Assembly (NCBI GenBank): GCA_000708835.1
Contig: DF236962.1
Coordinates: forward strand, 1-64,000
Reading direction: 5' to 3'
From: Klebsormidium nitens
Taxonomy: Eukaryota; Streptophyta; Klebsormidiophyceae; Klebsormidiales; Klebsormidiaceae
Length of the DNA stretch: 64,000 bases
Shown here: positions 1 to 11,231 of the stretch, piece after piece
Layout: each line of letters begins with the position of its first letter
How positions within the stretch are numbered: position 1 is the stretch's first letter
Translations under genes and position numbers: made by a program
Notes under the pieces: generated by a model
Databases searched by the model: none
The model's input: only the letters and a program-made list of their open reading frames with translations
Told to the model about the DNA's origin: nothing

Positions 1-3000
1 GTGTTGCCTTTAAAGTTGGACGTGTTCAGGCTAACAGAGGAGCTGACTGGAGCAACGGAGACAGCTCCAGTTAAGGTGGCCGGACAATCTGCAACCCAAC
101 AGCCTACGGAAGGTAAGCCTAAGGGAAAGTTCCCATAGTATTGTACTGGAATTCATGCATAAATGTTGATCGAACTTCAACATGAATATCCTGCGTCCAA
201 CCTTCCGGGTTGCTTCTACAGGTTCTTTGAGTTCTCGACCACGATACCCGTCAATCCAATCGACGGATGTTGCATCCATTGTCTTACCTAAGCAGACTGA
301 CTAACAGCACTTGCTTTATTTGATGGGGGCTTGAAAGCCTGAGAAGATGTAATCATATCCAAAGGACTTCAGAAAAGGAAAAAGGCCGCTATGGAATCTG
401 TTCTTTGTGATCTGTTCCAAGCCAAACAGCCTGTCCGGCCAAAAAACCCTGATGATTCTTTTTGCTTGTTTAAGTTGCTTTTAGTGCAAACAAAATACTT
501 TCGAAAGGCATGAGCACCTCAAGCCTCTGTCAGGCAGTTCCATATGGTTGGCCAATAGCCTGCAGCTGCTTCTATGATTATTGACAATTTTGCGTCTATT
601 GTCCAGCTCAAGGAAGCCCAAGGAAAGTCAGTGCAAGTGTGCCTCAACAAGTGTCCACTCGAAGTGAGGAAGGTAAGATTAGCCTATCCTTTCAGTCTGT
701 CGTCGTTGGTATTGATGACGTGACAGCGTCTGCAAGAACAAGCAATGAAGGTGGCAGGATCTCCAATAACGAAGCAGAAAAAGGCACTTGTATCAGACTT
801 TAGCTCAATGGTTAGTAGTCGCACCTTTTATGACCATGCAGCTCTTCAAGAACAACAAGCTCAATCGTACCGTATGTTCCTTCATGTTTCAACAGGGCAG
901 CCCGCAGTTCTAAGGAACATCTTCGTCAAATTGCACACCGGCACAACCGTCTGCTTTTCAGCGTCCTCAAATCAGACCGTGCGGGAGCTCAAGCAGATTG
1001 TTGAGGAGAAAGGAGGTAATGAGCCTCACAGGACTTCTCGTTTGTCAATGTTCCAGACTTGCTGTCAAGTGCCTAGACATTGCCAGGATTGAATCGATCG
1101 GTAAGGTATTGCGTGTAGCTCCATACGCGCCGAGTGCGGCAGTCGGAATCTTGCGGCAGGACCCAGTCTATCTTTCAACCGCATATGCTCTATATGGATA
1201 GAGGGGCGATCCTTCGCTTCTCTTGAAACCCGCGCACTCTTCTACGACTTTCCATTTCCTGCAGGTCTGCCGTGCACAGCACCTCAGGTTCTCCGCATGG
1301 GACCCATCCTCCTGCGTGACGATTGGCTCCTTAGGGAACATGGGCTGGTGGACGGCATTTGCTTGGAAGAAAGTGTGCCGTTGTCTGGTGGCGCGCCTGA
1401 AGCAGGTATGGCATCTGTACCTCCCAACACATCTTACCCAAAGTTGTACACTTGCAACTCTGACCCTGTTTTGCGATGTTTAGATTGATGATCTCAGTGC
1501 ACACTGTATAGAAGAATTTGCCAACTTTGAAGCGGGTTCCAACGGCTTGGTCCTAATCCACTGCAGATCGGAATTCTGACTCTGATGGCGAGCCCCTAGC
1601 AACCTGGGTGAACAAAAAGACCAGGAACGAGAAGTCAAGTAAGTCACAGTACGCGCGGATGCTCTCTGCCGAGAGTGCATCCTCGCATTGGGCACAGCCC
1701 TCTCATGAACGGGCATTACTAGACCGGCTTCAAAGGGTCGATCTCTAAGAGTCTGCACACCTCTTCTTTCCACTGACCTTGAAACTTGCCGGACGATGCA
1801 GGACCAGCGGCGCCGGCTTCAAAAAAAGCAAGGACCGACAAGGGTTCTCACGTGCCCTCGAAGCCCAAACCGGGGGTTGCTGACGCAAGACACGCCCAGC
1901 CTCCCCAGGGTTCGTCAAGCAAGTCTTGCTAGATTCTGCAACTTCTTGAATAGTTGGATTGAAAGGCGTTCATGAGCGATTCATTTTGTGGCCTGTCGCT
2001 GTTGCACCCAAAGCTCTTGTTTACTGCATTGACCTACTTGACAGGGCTTCCAACGCAAGCTTGTCGCTTTTCCAAACCGCTGTGCTTCCTTTCAGCTCGA
2101 ACGGCTCGCACTGAAGCCCAAGGCCAAGGCTCTGAGCTACCTGTCCGACCCGAGCTTGGACGCGGCATGTACGAGACCAGAACCAGGACCTTTCCGCAAG
2201 GTACGACCTACTATCGAAAAACGTACTGATATTGTTGACTGCCAGCAAGCCGCTCATTTTCTGGGATGCTTAGATCCATGGATGCACATGCTCATTCAGG
2301 TCCGAGGACTCAGCTACCTTCAGTCCGATCAGAGATTGAATAGGGTGCGTACGAGATGGATCCGCCCACTGGACAAGGTGCACGCTGGCGCAGGGCGGCG
2401 CGAGATTTGCACTTGAGTCAGGCCAGTCGAGCGACCACTGGGGCCTCCTTCCTGGATTCCTGTGACTTCAAGCTTTCAGTAGATTCATGTGCTTGAGGAG
2501 TGCTCAAAGCCTGTTTCCGACCATCTTACAAACAGGCCGCTTGGCTTGCTTGCTGTGTGCAGATTCTCACAATCCTGCAATCAACTCCGCCGGGGCTAAG
2601 ATCTTCGACCCAGAATATGCCGACCAGCCAAAGTATTTCACGGACATCAACGGCGCTCCTGTCCAATTAGAAGACCTAGAAGCCTTTCTTTGCGGCGAGT
2701 CCAGTGAATGTCATGGAGACCTGGAAGACTGCGACGATGATGACCGTGTCTTTGGTGGCAGGTAATTGCGTCCGCCAATTGACGTAATAGGTCAACTGAG
2801 TCATCAGTGCACCAACGGTTTCCATCTGTAGTGGCACTTTCGCGCGGCTACTTCCCATTCCGAATGTTGTTTACCGGTGGGTGAGAGTTGCTTGCCCTCG
2901 GCTTCTCCGAGATCATTGTCTCTCTCACATGCCGCTACGTACCTTGTCCGTCTGGAAGCAACTCTTTCCGCTTGCAGATTAACTGCGGAACGCCGGAACG

Positions 3001-6000
3001 CAATCAATCAAAAACGACAAAATAGTCGGCCGAAGAATACACGCCGCTCTTACTATCCCAAGCTTAAGCACTTTGTGGTGAGTATTGGCTGCAACGGTGT
3101 GAAAAACTTCTTAGGTCGATCATCTGATTCGACTGGTGTTTCAAAGAGGCGTGTTGGACATCGCTGCTCAATGGGCTGCTCGCCAGCTACTCGGTCATCT
3201 GCTCGTCAACTGCTTGACCATTGACTGCTCGCCAAACCCTCGCCAACTGCTTTGGTGCTCATCACGCTCCTCGAGATGTTTCAATGCAGAAGTGGTGCCG
3301 GGAACACGGTCGGTGCATGCCAATACCATTTGCTGATCGGGCTGCTGCTTTCTTGTCGTGGCGGACGAGGAATACGATTGGCCAAGCTGAGAAGGTAACC
3401 ACTCTGCCAACTGTCTGCTTGCGCTTGTCGGCCGTTTGACCAATTTCTAGCCTCACTTTCCCCAAGTGAGTGTCGCTCGACGGGCCACATTCAATGAAGC
3501 ATGACGGCTGGCAGTACGTTGCACGAATCTGATCATTTTTGCCCTCTTGAGGTTGGCCGCGTACTCTGATTGATAAGTCTATGCGTGCTTCCAGATTGAG
3601 TCGAATGCTACCTTCGATATGAATCTTGCCGCTCTCACGGACGCCAAACGACGGCTAGAGGACAATTTCAACTGGGACTTGGGAACCCGCTTATGTGATT
3701 ACGGGATGATCAAGAATATTGGGGAGAACGTGCGGACAGATGCTGAGCGGGAGAGAGTGGAGTGAGCTGCCCTCCTCTTTTCTCCACTTCTCAGAGCTCT
3801 CTCGATGGTATTAAGTTGGACTAGTGTCTTCTCAAAGACAGCCAGAAAATTGTTGGCGATAAGCCAACGAGATCGTCGTTTCCTTTAGCTCCAGTGAGTG
3901 GAAGAGATAGAATGATGCTTATGCATCTTCATAGGTGTGTGAAAGCACTTGGAGCCGTGCATCAACTTGGAACAGAAATCTTCAAGGCGCCGTCTCAGTC
4001 GTCTTTTGTAGGATGGATCGAAGTTGGGTACTATGAGCTAGTAATTGCGCTTATCTTTTGGCAGGTCGCGCGAGGATCCTCAGCTTAACACTGGAGCCGA
4101 TGCTTTGACAAGAGAAGAATTTGAGAAGTGTTGCGGCTTTCTGGCAGAGAAGGCGAGAGACGAGGCTGCTCTAAGATACGGGTGAGGGCTACTCTGTCAG
4201 CTATGCTGTGTCTTTTCGCATAGGGAGCGCAGGCTGCTTGCAATGAATTTGGCAAGCAGTGAGGTGGTCGACGCAAGAAAATTGCGCGCGCTTGACAAAC
4301 TTGAAGGGTGACCTGTCAGCCTTGAGAGTGGGCTGAGCCGTTTAAGGTGAGCTCGATCTAGCAGGAGCCGATTGCTTTCTAATCTGCTTTCTAATCTGCT
4401 TATTTTTGGTGCAGATCAATGATGAAAGTAGCTCGCCAGGCCATCTTCAGAGGAGATGATCAGCGAGGCGTTCGAATTGCGGACATGTTTTTCCACGACA
4501 TCCCTCTGAAAGCCGTGGGACCAGATCCGTGTGCGTGTCTGTGCATCATCTCCAGGACGGGGAAAACGAACGTGGTAAGGAGCACAAGTCTGCTCTATGT
4601 CCTGTGCTCAAGCATAAGCTTTCCAAGTGGGTCAGACTCAATCCGCCACTTCAATGCTTCAGCCAGCTGGTCACCTTGATCAAATGAGTATTGGCTCCGG
4701 CTAAGCTTCCACGATCTGAAACGTATCGCATGCATCTTTTGTGCTCACATCATCTGCTTCTTTTTACCTTTTTGACAGCAACATAAAGTGGAATATGGAT
4801 TTATGTTCCGCGGGGAGGACTCCAACACTTGTGCCATCGGCGGTCTGGCAAGATATTTGTATCATCGATTCGTGGTGCAAGGAGAACAACCGTTGAAATT
4901 GGTGACTCCTGAGGGCGAACAGGATCCGGATTGGTGAGCAAAGGCGTCGAGTGTAACACCTCAGCATCCTTGCTTCTTGAAAGAGCTTTCTGTCCTTATT
5001 CTGTTGCTCCTTGTTGCTGAGCAGCAATCATTGAGTTCTGTTCGCTGCTTCAAAAGCTATTTGTCCCCGCACTCTGAACCAGTTCAGCTCTACGCGTGGT
5101 ACCGTTTGAGCCTGCTAAGCATCGTGGGGGATGCAAGGCCGATGTCAGACAGATAGTTAACGGAGCACTTCGACTTCCATCATAGAGAAACAATTGCATC
5201 ATCTTCGTCTTACAAATCTGAGTCTCTCTTGCAGGATTGATCGTCTTACTTGGCCGTCTAGTCATCCAAGCAAAACGCAACAGCTCAGCCCAGATGCTCA
5301 TAGCGCGTATGTGAAGGAGGTGTTCAAGAAGAACGAAGTAATCTGCTCAAAGGTCTTACATGCTTTCAGGCCCTCTGCCGCTTTAGAAGCTGCGGTTCAT
5401 GGGTAAGCTGCAGCCTGGGGCGAGCTCCAATCTCTCTGATTGTCTTCACAATGTTGTCTACCGTACCCTGCTAATTTACATGCTTGTAAGCACTTGAAAG
5501 GTATCTGATTAGTTCCCTGTCAGAATTGCGAATTACATGAGGCACGAAAATCGAGCACCTAACCAAAAACCTTCCAACTTATTGCAGGATTTCCTTCGAA
5601 AATATCATGCGAGCAGGTCGTTGGCACTACTCCCAGAATGAAGCCCTTGCTATGTCCTATCTGAGTAGCATTTGCTCCGACGTTGGGCTGGTTTTGGCCG
5701 GGTTTTCCAAGGACGCAAGCTGTCATATCCAACCTCGAAGCTGCTTAAACATAGAAAGAGACTTCCCCGCTTTGTGTGCCTTGGCAAAAAAACAATTGTG
5801 GCCGTGGGTGGAGGCCGAGGAGGAGAAGGTTCGGCAGGTAAGTCTAAAATGAATTTGGGAAATAGCTGTCAATTGAACGCTTCCATTCTACAAGTACACA
5901 TGTGCAAACAGAGGAAGAATCAGTCTAATGTTGCTTGCAAGACCTTCTGATGCGCAGTGGTCAAGAGCAATCTTTGATGGATGTTCGGCTTCGGATGAGA

Positions 6001-8809
6001 GGTTTCGAACGGTTAAACAAAAGTTCACTCGCAGTGTCTCTTTTTTTAAAGCAGCACAACAGTCAATGTCGCCCAAAGGACAGATGGGTCGCTGCTGCAA
6101 ACGTTTGCACCATGCTGAAGCGCATGCGGATCATACTGCTCGAAGATGCGGTTTTTCTTACGAACCTGGCTCCTTTCAGTCCGGTTTGTGGGGATCCGCT
6201 TTTCAAAAGGCAAGTCTGAATACTACCTCTCAGTGTGATCGCTGTACAATAGGCCAAGCTTATGATTGAAAACTGCTGGAGTCCTCTTCTCCTTGTGCAC
6301 CAATTTGTAGCTTCACTTGCGCACCAGGTTTGAAGTCTAAACATTAGCACAGAGCGGTGGGCTAGTAGGATGTTAGATGTTGCTGGGCTTTGAGCTTTTG
6401 GTAATCCGTCGTCTGGTGCAGTTCCGAATTTCTCGACTTTGCGGCCAAGCTACGGAACGCTGCTCCACTGCATAAGCAGAAAATGGAGGCGCAGCATTCA
6501 TCTCACACCGGGGTCATTGTGGGTCAGCTTGGAAATTCGATGGTAGGTACCTTGACACCTTTATACGAGTCAGCTAGTATTAGATGGTCAACTTCAACCA
6601 GGACTGAAGTACACCGTTTGAAGCTCGGTGTCCTCAGAAGGAAAGATTGAACTGAGTCAGTTCAGTCCTTCACGTTCATCACCCTCGGTTGCCTAAATTG
6701 ATTTCTGATTGAACGAGGCAGCTTGTTGCAGTGACTTCTCTACGTAGTGTTTGATCTAGTAGCGCTGTTGTGAGCCAATAGCAATGGAGAAGTGTGAGTT
6801 CAATGGTCTCATTCGGGCACATGTTTGGTTTAAAGGCTCAAGAGCAACAAACCTAGGTTCGAATTGGCAGTATCGAGATTTTCATGGCTCTGCTTTTACG
6901 AGAAGGTGCTGAATAATCCATGATCTCAACGGACTTCAAACATGAGTGAACCCCTATTTGCAGGAACTGGCGTTGGCTCGGCTGAGGGGCAGCCACACAA
7001 GCTTAATGAACGGCCTTCGAAGGCTGTTTAAATGCTTTCAGAATTCCGAAAGTCCTCCTTCAGCGGAAGAAGTTGCGAGTATTGCTCAGCAACAGCTTCA
7101 CGAAGATTTGAACTTTAGCCCATTCAAGACGCCCGAACTGAACCGACAACAGCGTGAGCAGGATTCTCGGCCCAGGAACTTGTTTCCCGATCCGTGCTCA
7201 GAGGAGTTGCGTAGACGCGAACTGACCGGAGCTGTCTCGAGGCTTGCGGAAGCGCAACAAGCAGCTCTAAACCTCTATCACTTGGCAGAGCGGCAGAGCG
7301 CGAGTACTGATCCCCTTGAGTCAGCAAAGGCCGCAGTCACTTTGCAACGGGCAAAGTTACAAGCAGGACTTGCTGACACTCTAGCAAAGAAGGTAGCTCT
7401 CCTTGAGAACTCCACCCCACTTCCCACCTCGACTTCCACCTTCATTCCATCGAGCGCCACGTCTCCCGCAAACCAGCCCTCATCTCAGCCCGCGCCTCAC
7501 GACAACTCGAGTGGTCTGCATTCCGCAGCTGCCGGGATCCACAGTTCTCATGCTTCCTCCCCCATACAGACCCCAACAGTGTTCACGGGAGAAGTTCCGG
7601 AGTCAGCGCCGAGGGGGCCGGAATCAGCCCCCGCTGCCAGGGCTGATGAACGAAGGTCCGACCCCGATCCAGTCAGGCCGGCACGCAAGCCTCAAGCGGC
7701 CCCGGCATCACGTAGAGGTGGCCTCGATGAGTGGGACACCTACCTTCTTCCTTCGAACGTATCTGTCTCAGGTGAATTGCAGCACTTACCTTCAACAGTA
7801 TTGGGAGCCAGGCGTTCACAGTCTGGAAAGAGCTTTGAGGAAGTTACCATCTCAGGTGCATCACAGCACCTACCGTCAAAACTAGTATTGGCAGCCAGGC
7901 TTCTACGGTTTGGAAAAGAGCTTTGATAGTGTTATGAAGATGCTCTCAAGTTGGGTGGAACTTTTTTTCGTTTTCGGTTAGAGGTTCTTGTTTGCACAAT
8001 CTAGATATTCAGACGACCAGTGAAGGGTTGCTACATGTCAGCAGGTTGTTTCTGATGAGCAGCATGTACAGAACATCGAAGCTTTTGGGAGGCAGTACAT
8101 CCGACTGGTCTACACATGCAGCTTCATGCTTCTTTACTTTTGCAGAGATCTGGCGCATCTTTCGAGAAGCTGGGCCAAACGGGAAGCCTTCAATTTTGCA
8201 ACTCATGGTGAGGTGTGGCAATCAGAATCTGTGGTACCACCAAGCCAACACGAAGGAAGGACAGAACAATCGCAAGCACCAGTGGCATGAGAAGTGAGTC
8301 CTACGGCAGTACCCCAAGATCTTTGCTTTAATCTGCTGGCGGTGCCGTTATGCTATCCTCTGTTGCTTTGTTTGCAGCAGCACCGAATGGCAATCCGCTT
8401 GAAAAAGCAGGTGGTACGTACGTGGGTGGCAGATCCAGGTTTGGTAAGGCTTTGCTTCCAATACACGAAATCTGGCCATAATTGCTTAGAGCTTCCCTGA
8501 GTATGATAATTGTGATTCTCTTGACGGTGCAGGTACAAGCCTATTCTGTGGGACATTCTTGCAGACATCACCGACCCCAAGAAACGGCTGACTGCAACGG
8601 CTTCAATTAAAAGACTTGAGGGAATCGAGCAGAAAAGAGAGCTTTCCACCGCTGCACTTGGCAAGTATCTAAATGGTATTTACAAAGATGCTGCAGGCAC
8701 CATAAAAGAATCTGGGAACAAGAAAGCACTTGAAAAGGCAGTCGCTGTGCAAGCTCGAAAAAGTCGAGCTGTGGCTTGGATAGACGATCAGATAAGCAGT
8801 GGACGTTGA
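1..8809 (+). CDS. Ubiquitin-like domain / Crypton-Ndc10-type tyrosine recombinase protein (5' partial)
   Basis: Open at the left edge. Phase-consistent exons: <1-112, 566-672, 727-810, 901-1015, 1265-1405, 1567-1638, 1802-1909, 2096-2200, 2563-2761, 2978-3077, 3290-3394, 3595-3761, 4065-4181, 4415-4574, 4779-4933, 5235-5402, 5588-5837, about 5968-6209 (acceptor unclear, 5942-5968), 6422-6542, 6964-7771, 8146-8293 and 8533-8809. Exons 901-1405 encode a ubiquitin-like fold (IFVKLHTGTTVCF ... TVRELKQIVEEKGGLP ... PLSGGAPEA). A basic stretch follows (KKART). From NTRRSYYPKLKHFVKWC onward the protein follows the Ndc10_II/Crypton recombinase layout: Arg at 4449 (IFRGDDQR), HxxR at 5359-5370 (LHAFRPSA), Trp in AGRWH at 5622, Tyr at 5658 (AMSYLSS), then AGFSKD, LWPWVE and MRIILLEDA. 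These fit the catalytic R, H-x-x-R, H/W, Y pattern, so strand exchange remains possible. The many introns argue for a resident or domesticated gene. The C-terminus is Pro/Ser-rich, then helical. UBL and recombinase assignments come from motif reading only. Confidence 0.7.
7767..7926 (+). repeat. 84-base-offset tandem duplication at an exon end
   Basis: Two diverged copies lie at 7767-7838 and 7851-7926. Both begin ctcaggtg, contain an agcac(t/c)tac(c) block and end with gagctttga. Each copy therefore carries a possible GT donor after CTCAG (7772 and 7856). Using the first donor gives the phase that joins correctly to the exon at 8146; the second keeps the same phase because the offset is a multiple of three. 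Confidence 0.7.
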
Positions 8810-10130
8810 TTTATAGCACGACAAACGCAAACGCTTCCAAAACCTATGCCTCGCCTTGGTTTCCTCTTTTCATGCATGTTTTCACTGACACCGCAACATA
8901 ATTGCATAGACCAACCATTTGACTTTTTGATTTCGGTTAAAGCAAGCTCGAAATATATGCAATGTAAAACCTGCGCTTATGCAGTGGAGCATGAACTGAA
9001 CATCGTTCAAGCCTGCGACCACATGCAGACATATCCAATCAGGTTCAATTGCGTGTATAAGAGCAACGGTTCGATCTTGTCCTCCATCATAGCCTGGCAA
9101 GAGCTTTAGCGCGCATGAATACATGTTGAATTAAGCTGGCTGCCTGAGACAACCAGATCAGTCAATCGAAGGTGAACTTACAACAAAGCAATTGATTACG
9201 CAATTGGGACCAGCTTAACTTCTAACATGTGGGACGAACTGCATGACCATGGTTCATCCGAATCATACTGTATCCGGTTGCATATATTTACGCTCGTATT
9301 GCACCTTCAATACGTCGAGCCATGAACGGTCTTGGGCTATCAATATCAAAGTATCATTCATGTATCTAGGGTTATGCACGCACACATTCACAATTCTGCC
9401 GTTCTGGTTGAGATAATCAATCAGATTATGTAACCTTCGAGTCAATTACCAGGATCAGCAGCATCATGGAAGTGCATACAATACTCGGCCGTGACAGATT
9501 CTGGTATATTTGGAAGGTTATAGAAAGAGCCCTCTTGTTCACCAGTGCGAAACGCAGCACCCGGCCAGTTCCTAAAGGCTTGAGTTTTGAAACCTTAGTC
9601 CCTGCAACGAGTCTGACTTTCCAAGCTGCGCAGTTGGTCCCTGAACGTTTGCACCAGCTGCCTGCTGTCATTGTGCTCAGTAATCCAACTCAGCAGAGAT
9701 CTTACAATATTTCACAATCTTGGAAAAGGGTCGACTGCTCACTTGTGATCTGGATCACCACTGCCTTTGTTTTTTTTTTTTTGTTGGGAAAGACCGTCTA
9801 AGCACGTGCGGCTCATCGGTTGGAGCTCGCAGACTAGCATATCTGGATCACCACTGCGTTGACGGGGAATCACAGACAGCAATACTTGGTTTAGAAGTTT
9901 GCGAATTTTGAGGATCAGATTACGAATTCTGTTGAAACAGGCAGAACCTGGTAGCTAGATAAGTTGAGGAGTCGTAAACAGAGGCTTGTGACGTATATTG
10001 AGCTGTACAAGCTGCATCGATCAGCTTGAATGTTTGCAGCTGTACTCAGCAAGCTGCCAGTCACTCATGTGCTGGGTTAGATTCAAGACACTTTCTTTGA
10101 CGTTGAATTTCAATCTGGCTGCTTTTTTAG
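8810..10130. other. Spacer between the recombinase gene and the orphan exons
   Basis: Mostly non-coding. It contains a run of 11-12 T near 9770 and two stretches (near 9742 and 9840) that share ctggatcaccactgc. No complete gene could be built on either strand. Coding-like minus-strand frames at 9263-9671 are listed separately. Confidence 0.5.
9263..9671 (-). other. Coding-like minus-strand frames, unassigned
   Basis: Two adjoining minus-strand frames have protein-like composition: 9671-9426 (contains WKVRLVAGTKVSKLKPLG) and 9445-9263 (contains VCVHNPRYMNDTLILIA, ending QPDTV and a stop). They are in different frames and no credible intron joins them, so this could be a decayed gene or chance. 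No family was recognised. Confidence 0.2.
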
Positions 10131-10467
10131 AGGGCGGGCCAAGGATCTAAGGTGGAAGCTCAAACGAGTGAACGAGTTACAAATAAAAGCTCACCAGGCC
10201 AACCAAGCGGGCCTTCGGCAGCTTTGGTTATGGAAGGCAGGACGAGACCCGGACGAGACCGCTTTCTGGATCTTGAAGCTTGAATTGTGAGTAAATATCA
10301 GCCTTTGAGCTGGTCAAGCTACGTCAATTCACCATCAGCTCTCCCAGCTACTGCATTCTGCAATATACTAGCTGCTAGCACTCAAAGTTCTTTTCACATT
10401 TTCAAGTGACCGAGTAAATTGCAGGTGTGACATTGCGAAGCACAATGCTGACGGAAGGCAGGCTTGA
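10131..10467 (+). CDS. Orphan 3'-terminal exons of an unidentified gene
   Basis: A T-rich acceptor (ttttttag, ending 10130) opens an exon at 10131-10286, closed by a GTGAGT donor. It encodes a charged, helical sequence (RAKDLRWKLKRVNELQIKAH ... WLWKAGRDPDETAFWILKL). A GCAG acceptor at 10424 opens a last exon, 10425-10467, in matching phase, ending CDIAKHNADGRQA and a stop. No start or upstream exon was found between 8810 and 10130. These may be alternative 3' exons of the recombinase gene, a remnant, or the end of a gene whose other exons are too short to see. Confidence 0.35.
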
Positions 10468-11231
10468 TTTGCTGCTTTTCAAGCCTTTTCTAAGCTTAAC
10501 TATCTGTGCTGATGTACAAGATAGGCGACTGCTCGTACTGAAGTACCATCCTTGTCCAGCAACGAATGGCACTGCGGCAGCTGAGCTACCAGCTGCAAGC
10601 TAGCAACTAGGCTTGGCGGTTGCGATGATGCAACTGCAACTGGAGGCTTCCGAGTCCCGACACCTAATACGAAGTTCGAACTTCTCAAACTTTGAGAGAA
10701 TCGGGTTAAATTCTGAGGTTAGTGACGATTGGTCTCCTCTGCATATGGGGGGTGAAGCGAAATAACGAATATGCATAATAGATTGGCCGTCCGATGATGG
10801 TCATCGGACGGTGTGAAGGTCAGAATCCTGCGGTAGCCGCCCGACGGTGGAGCCTCCGCGGAGTTACCGTCCTCCGGAGCCGTCCTCCGGGCGAGGCCTA
10901 CCGTCCGCGCGCCCAGGATAACCATGATTCACCCACCTCGGTGCGATCAGGCGCGAAAGCGGTAGCTGGCAAAGCAGAGACTGAACGTGTTGCAGGGCGC
11001 TCAGGCAAGCTCCCTCGCTTGGCTACATCAGGTCAGGATGGGCGTCTTCTCCTTCTGAAGTGCACACACAATGCTGGCAGCAAATGCCGGAGGTCACTTC
11101 ACAATTCCGTAGTGAGGCCGCAGCAGTCTGTCATGCAGATAACTGCTGGCACCTTGAAACGAAGAGAGCGACGCTTGCTTGAAACTTGAGCGCTGCAAGG
11201 GGTAGGGCCCAGCTCCGCAGGACTTAGCAGC
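10468..11231. other. GC-rich spacer upstream of the CIP7-like gene
   Basis: Holds a perfect hairpin at 10787-10811 (11-base arms ccgtccgatga / tcatcggacgg, loop tgg), followed to about 10915 by GC-rich sequence that repeats the block cgtcctccgg. The rest has no supported gene and presumably carries the promoter and 5' UTR of the gene starting at 11232. Confidence 0.5.

Noticed and set aside
6840-6880. tRNA B-box-like word ggttcgaattg
   Set aside because: The flanking bases do not form a T-arm stem and no acceptor stem or matching A box was found.
10794-11189. 131-residue plus-strand frame upstream of CIP7-like
   Set aside because: Begins within the hairpin, has basic low-complexity composition and no family features. 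More likely 5' non-coding.
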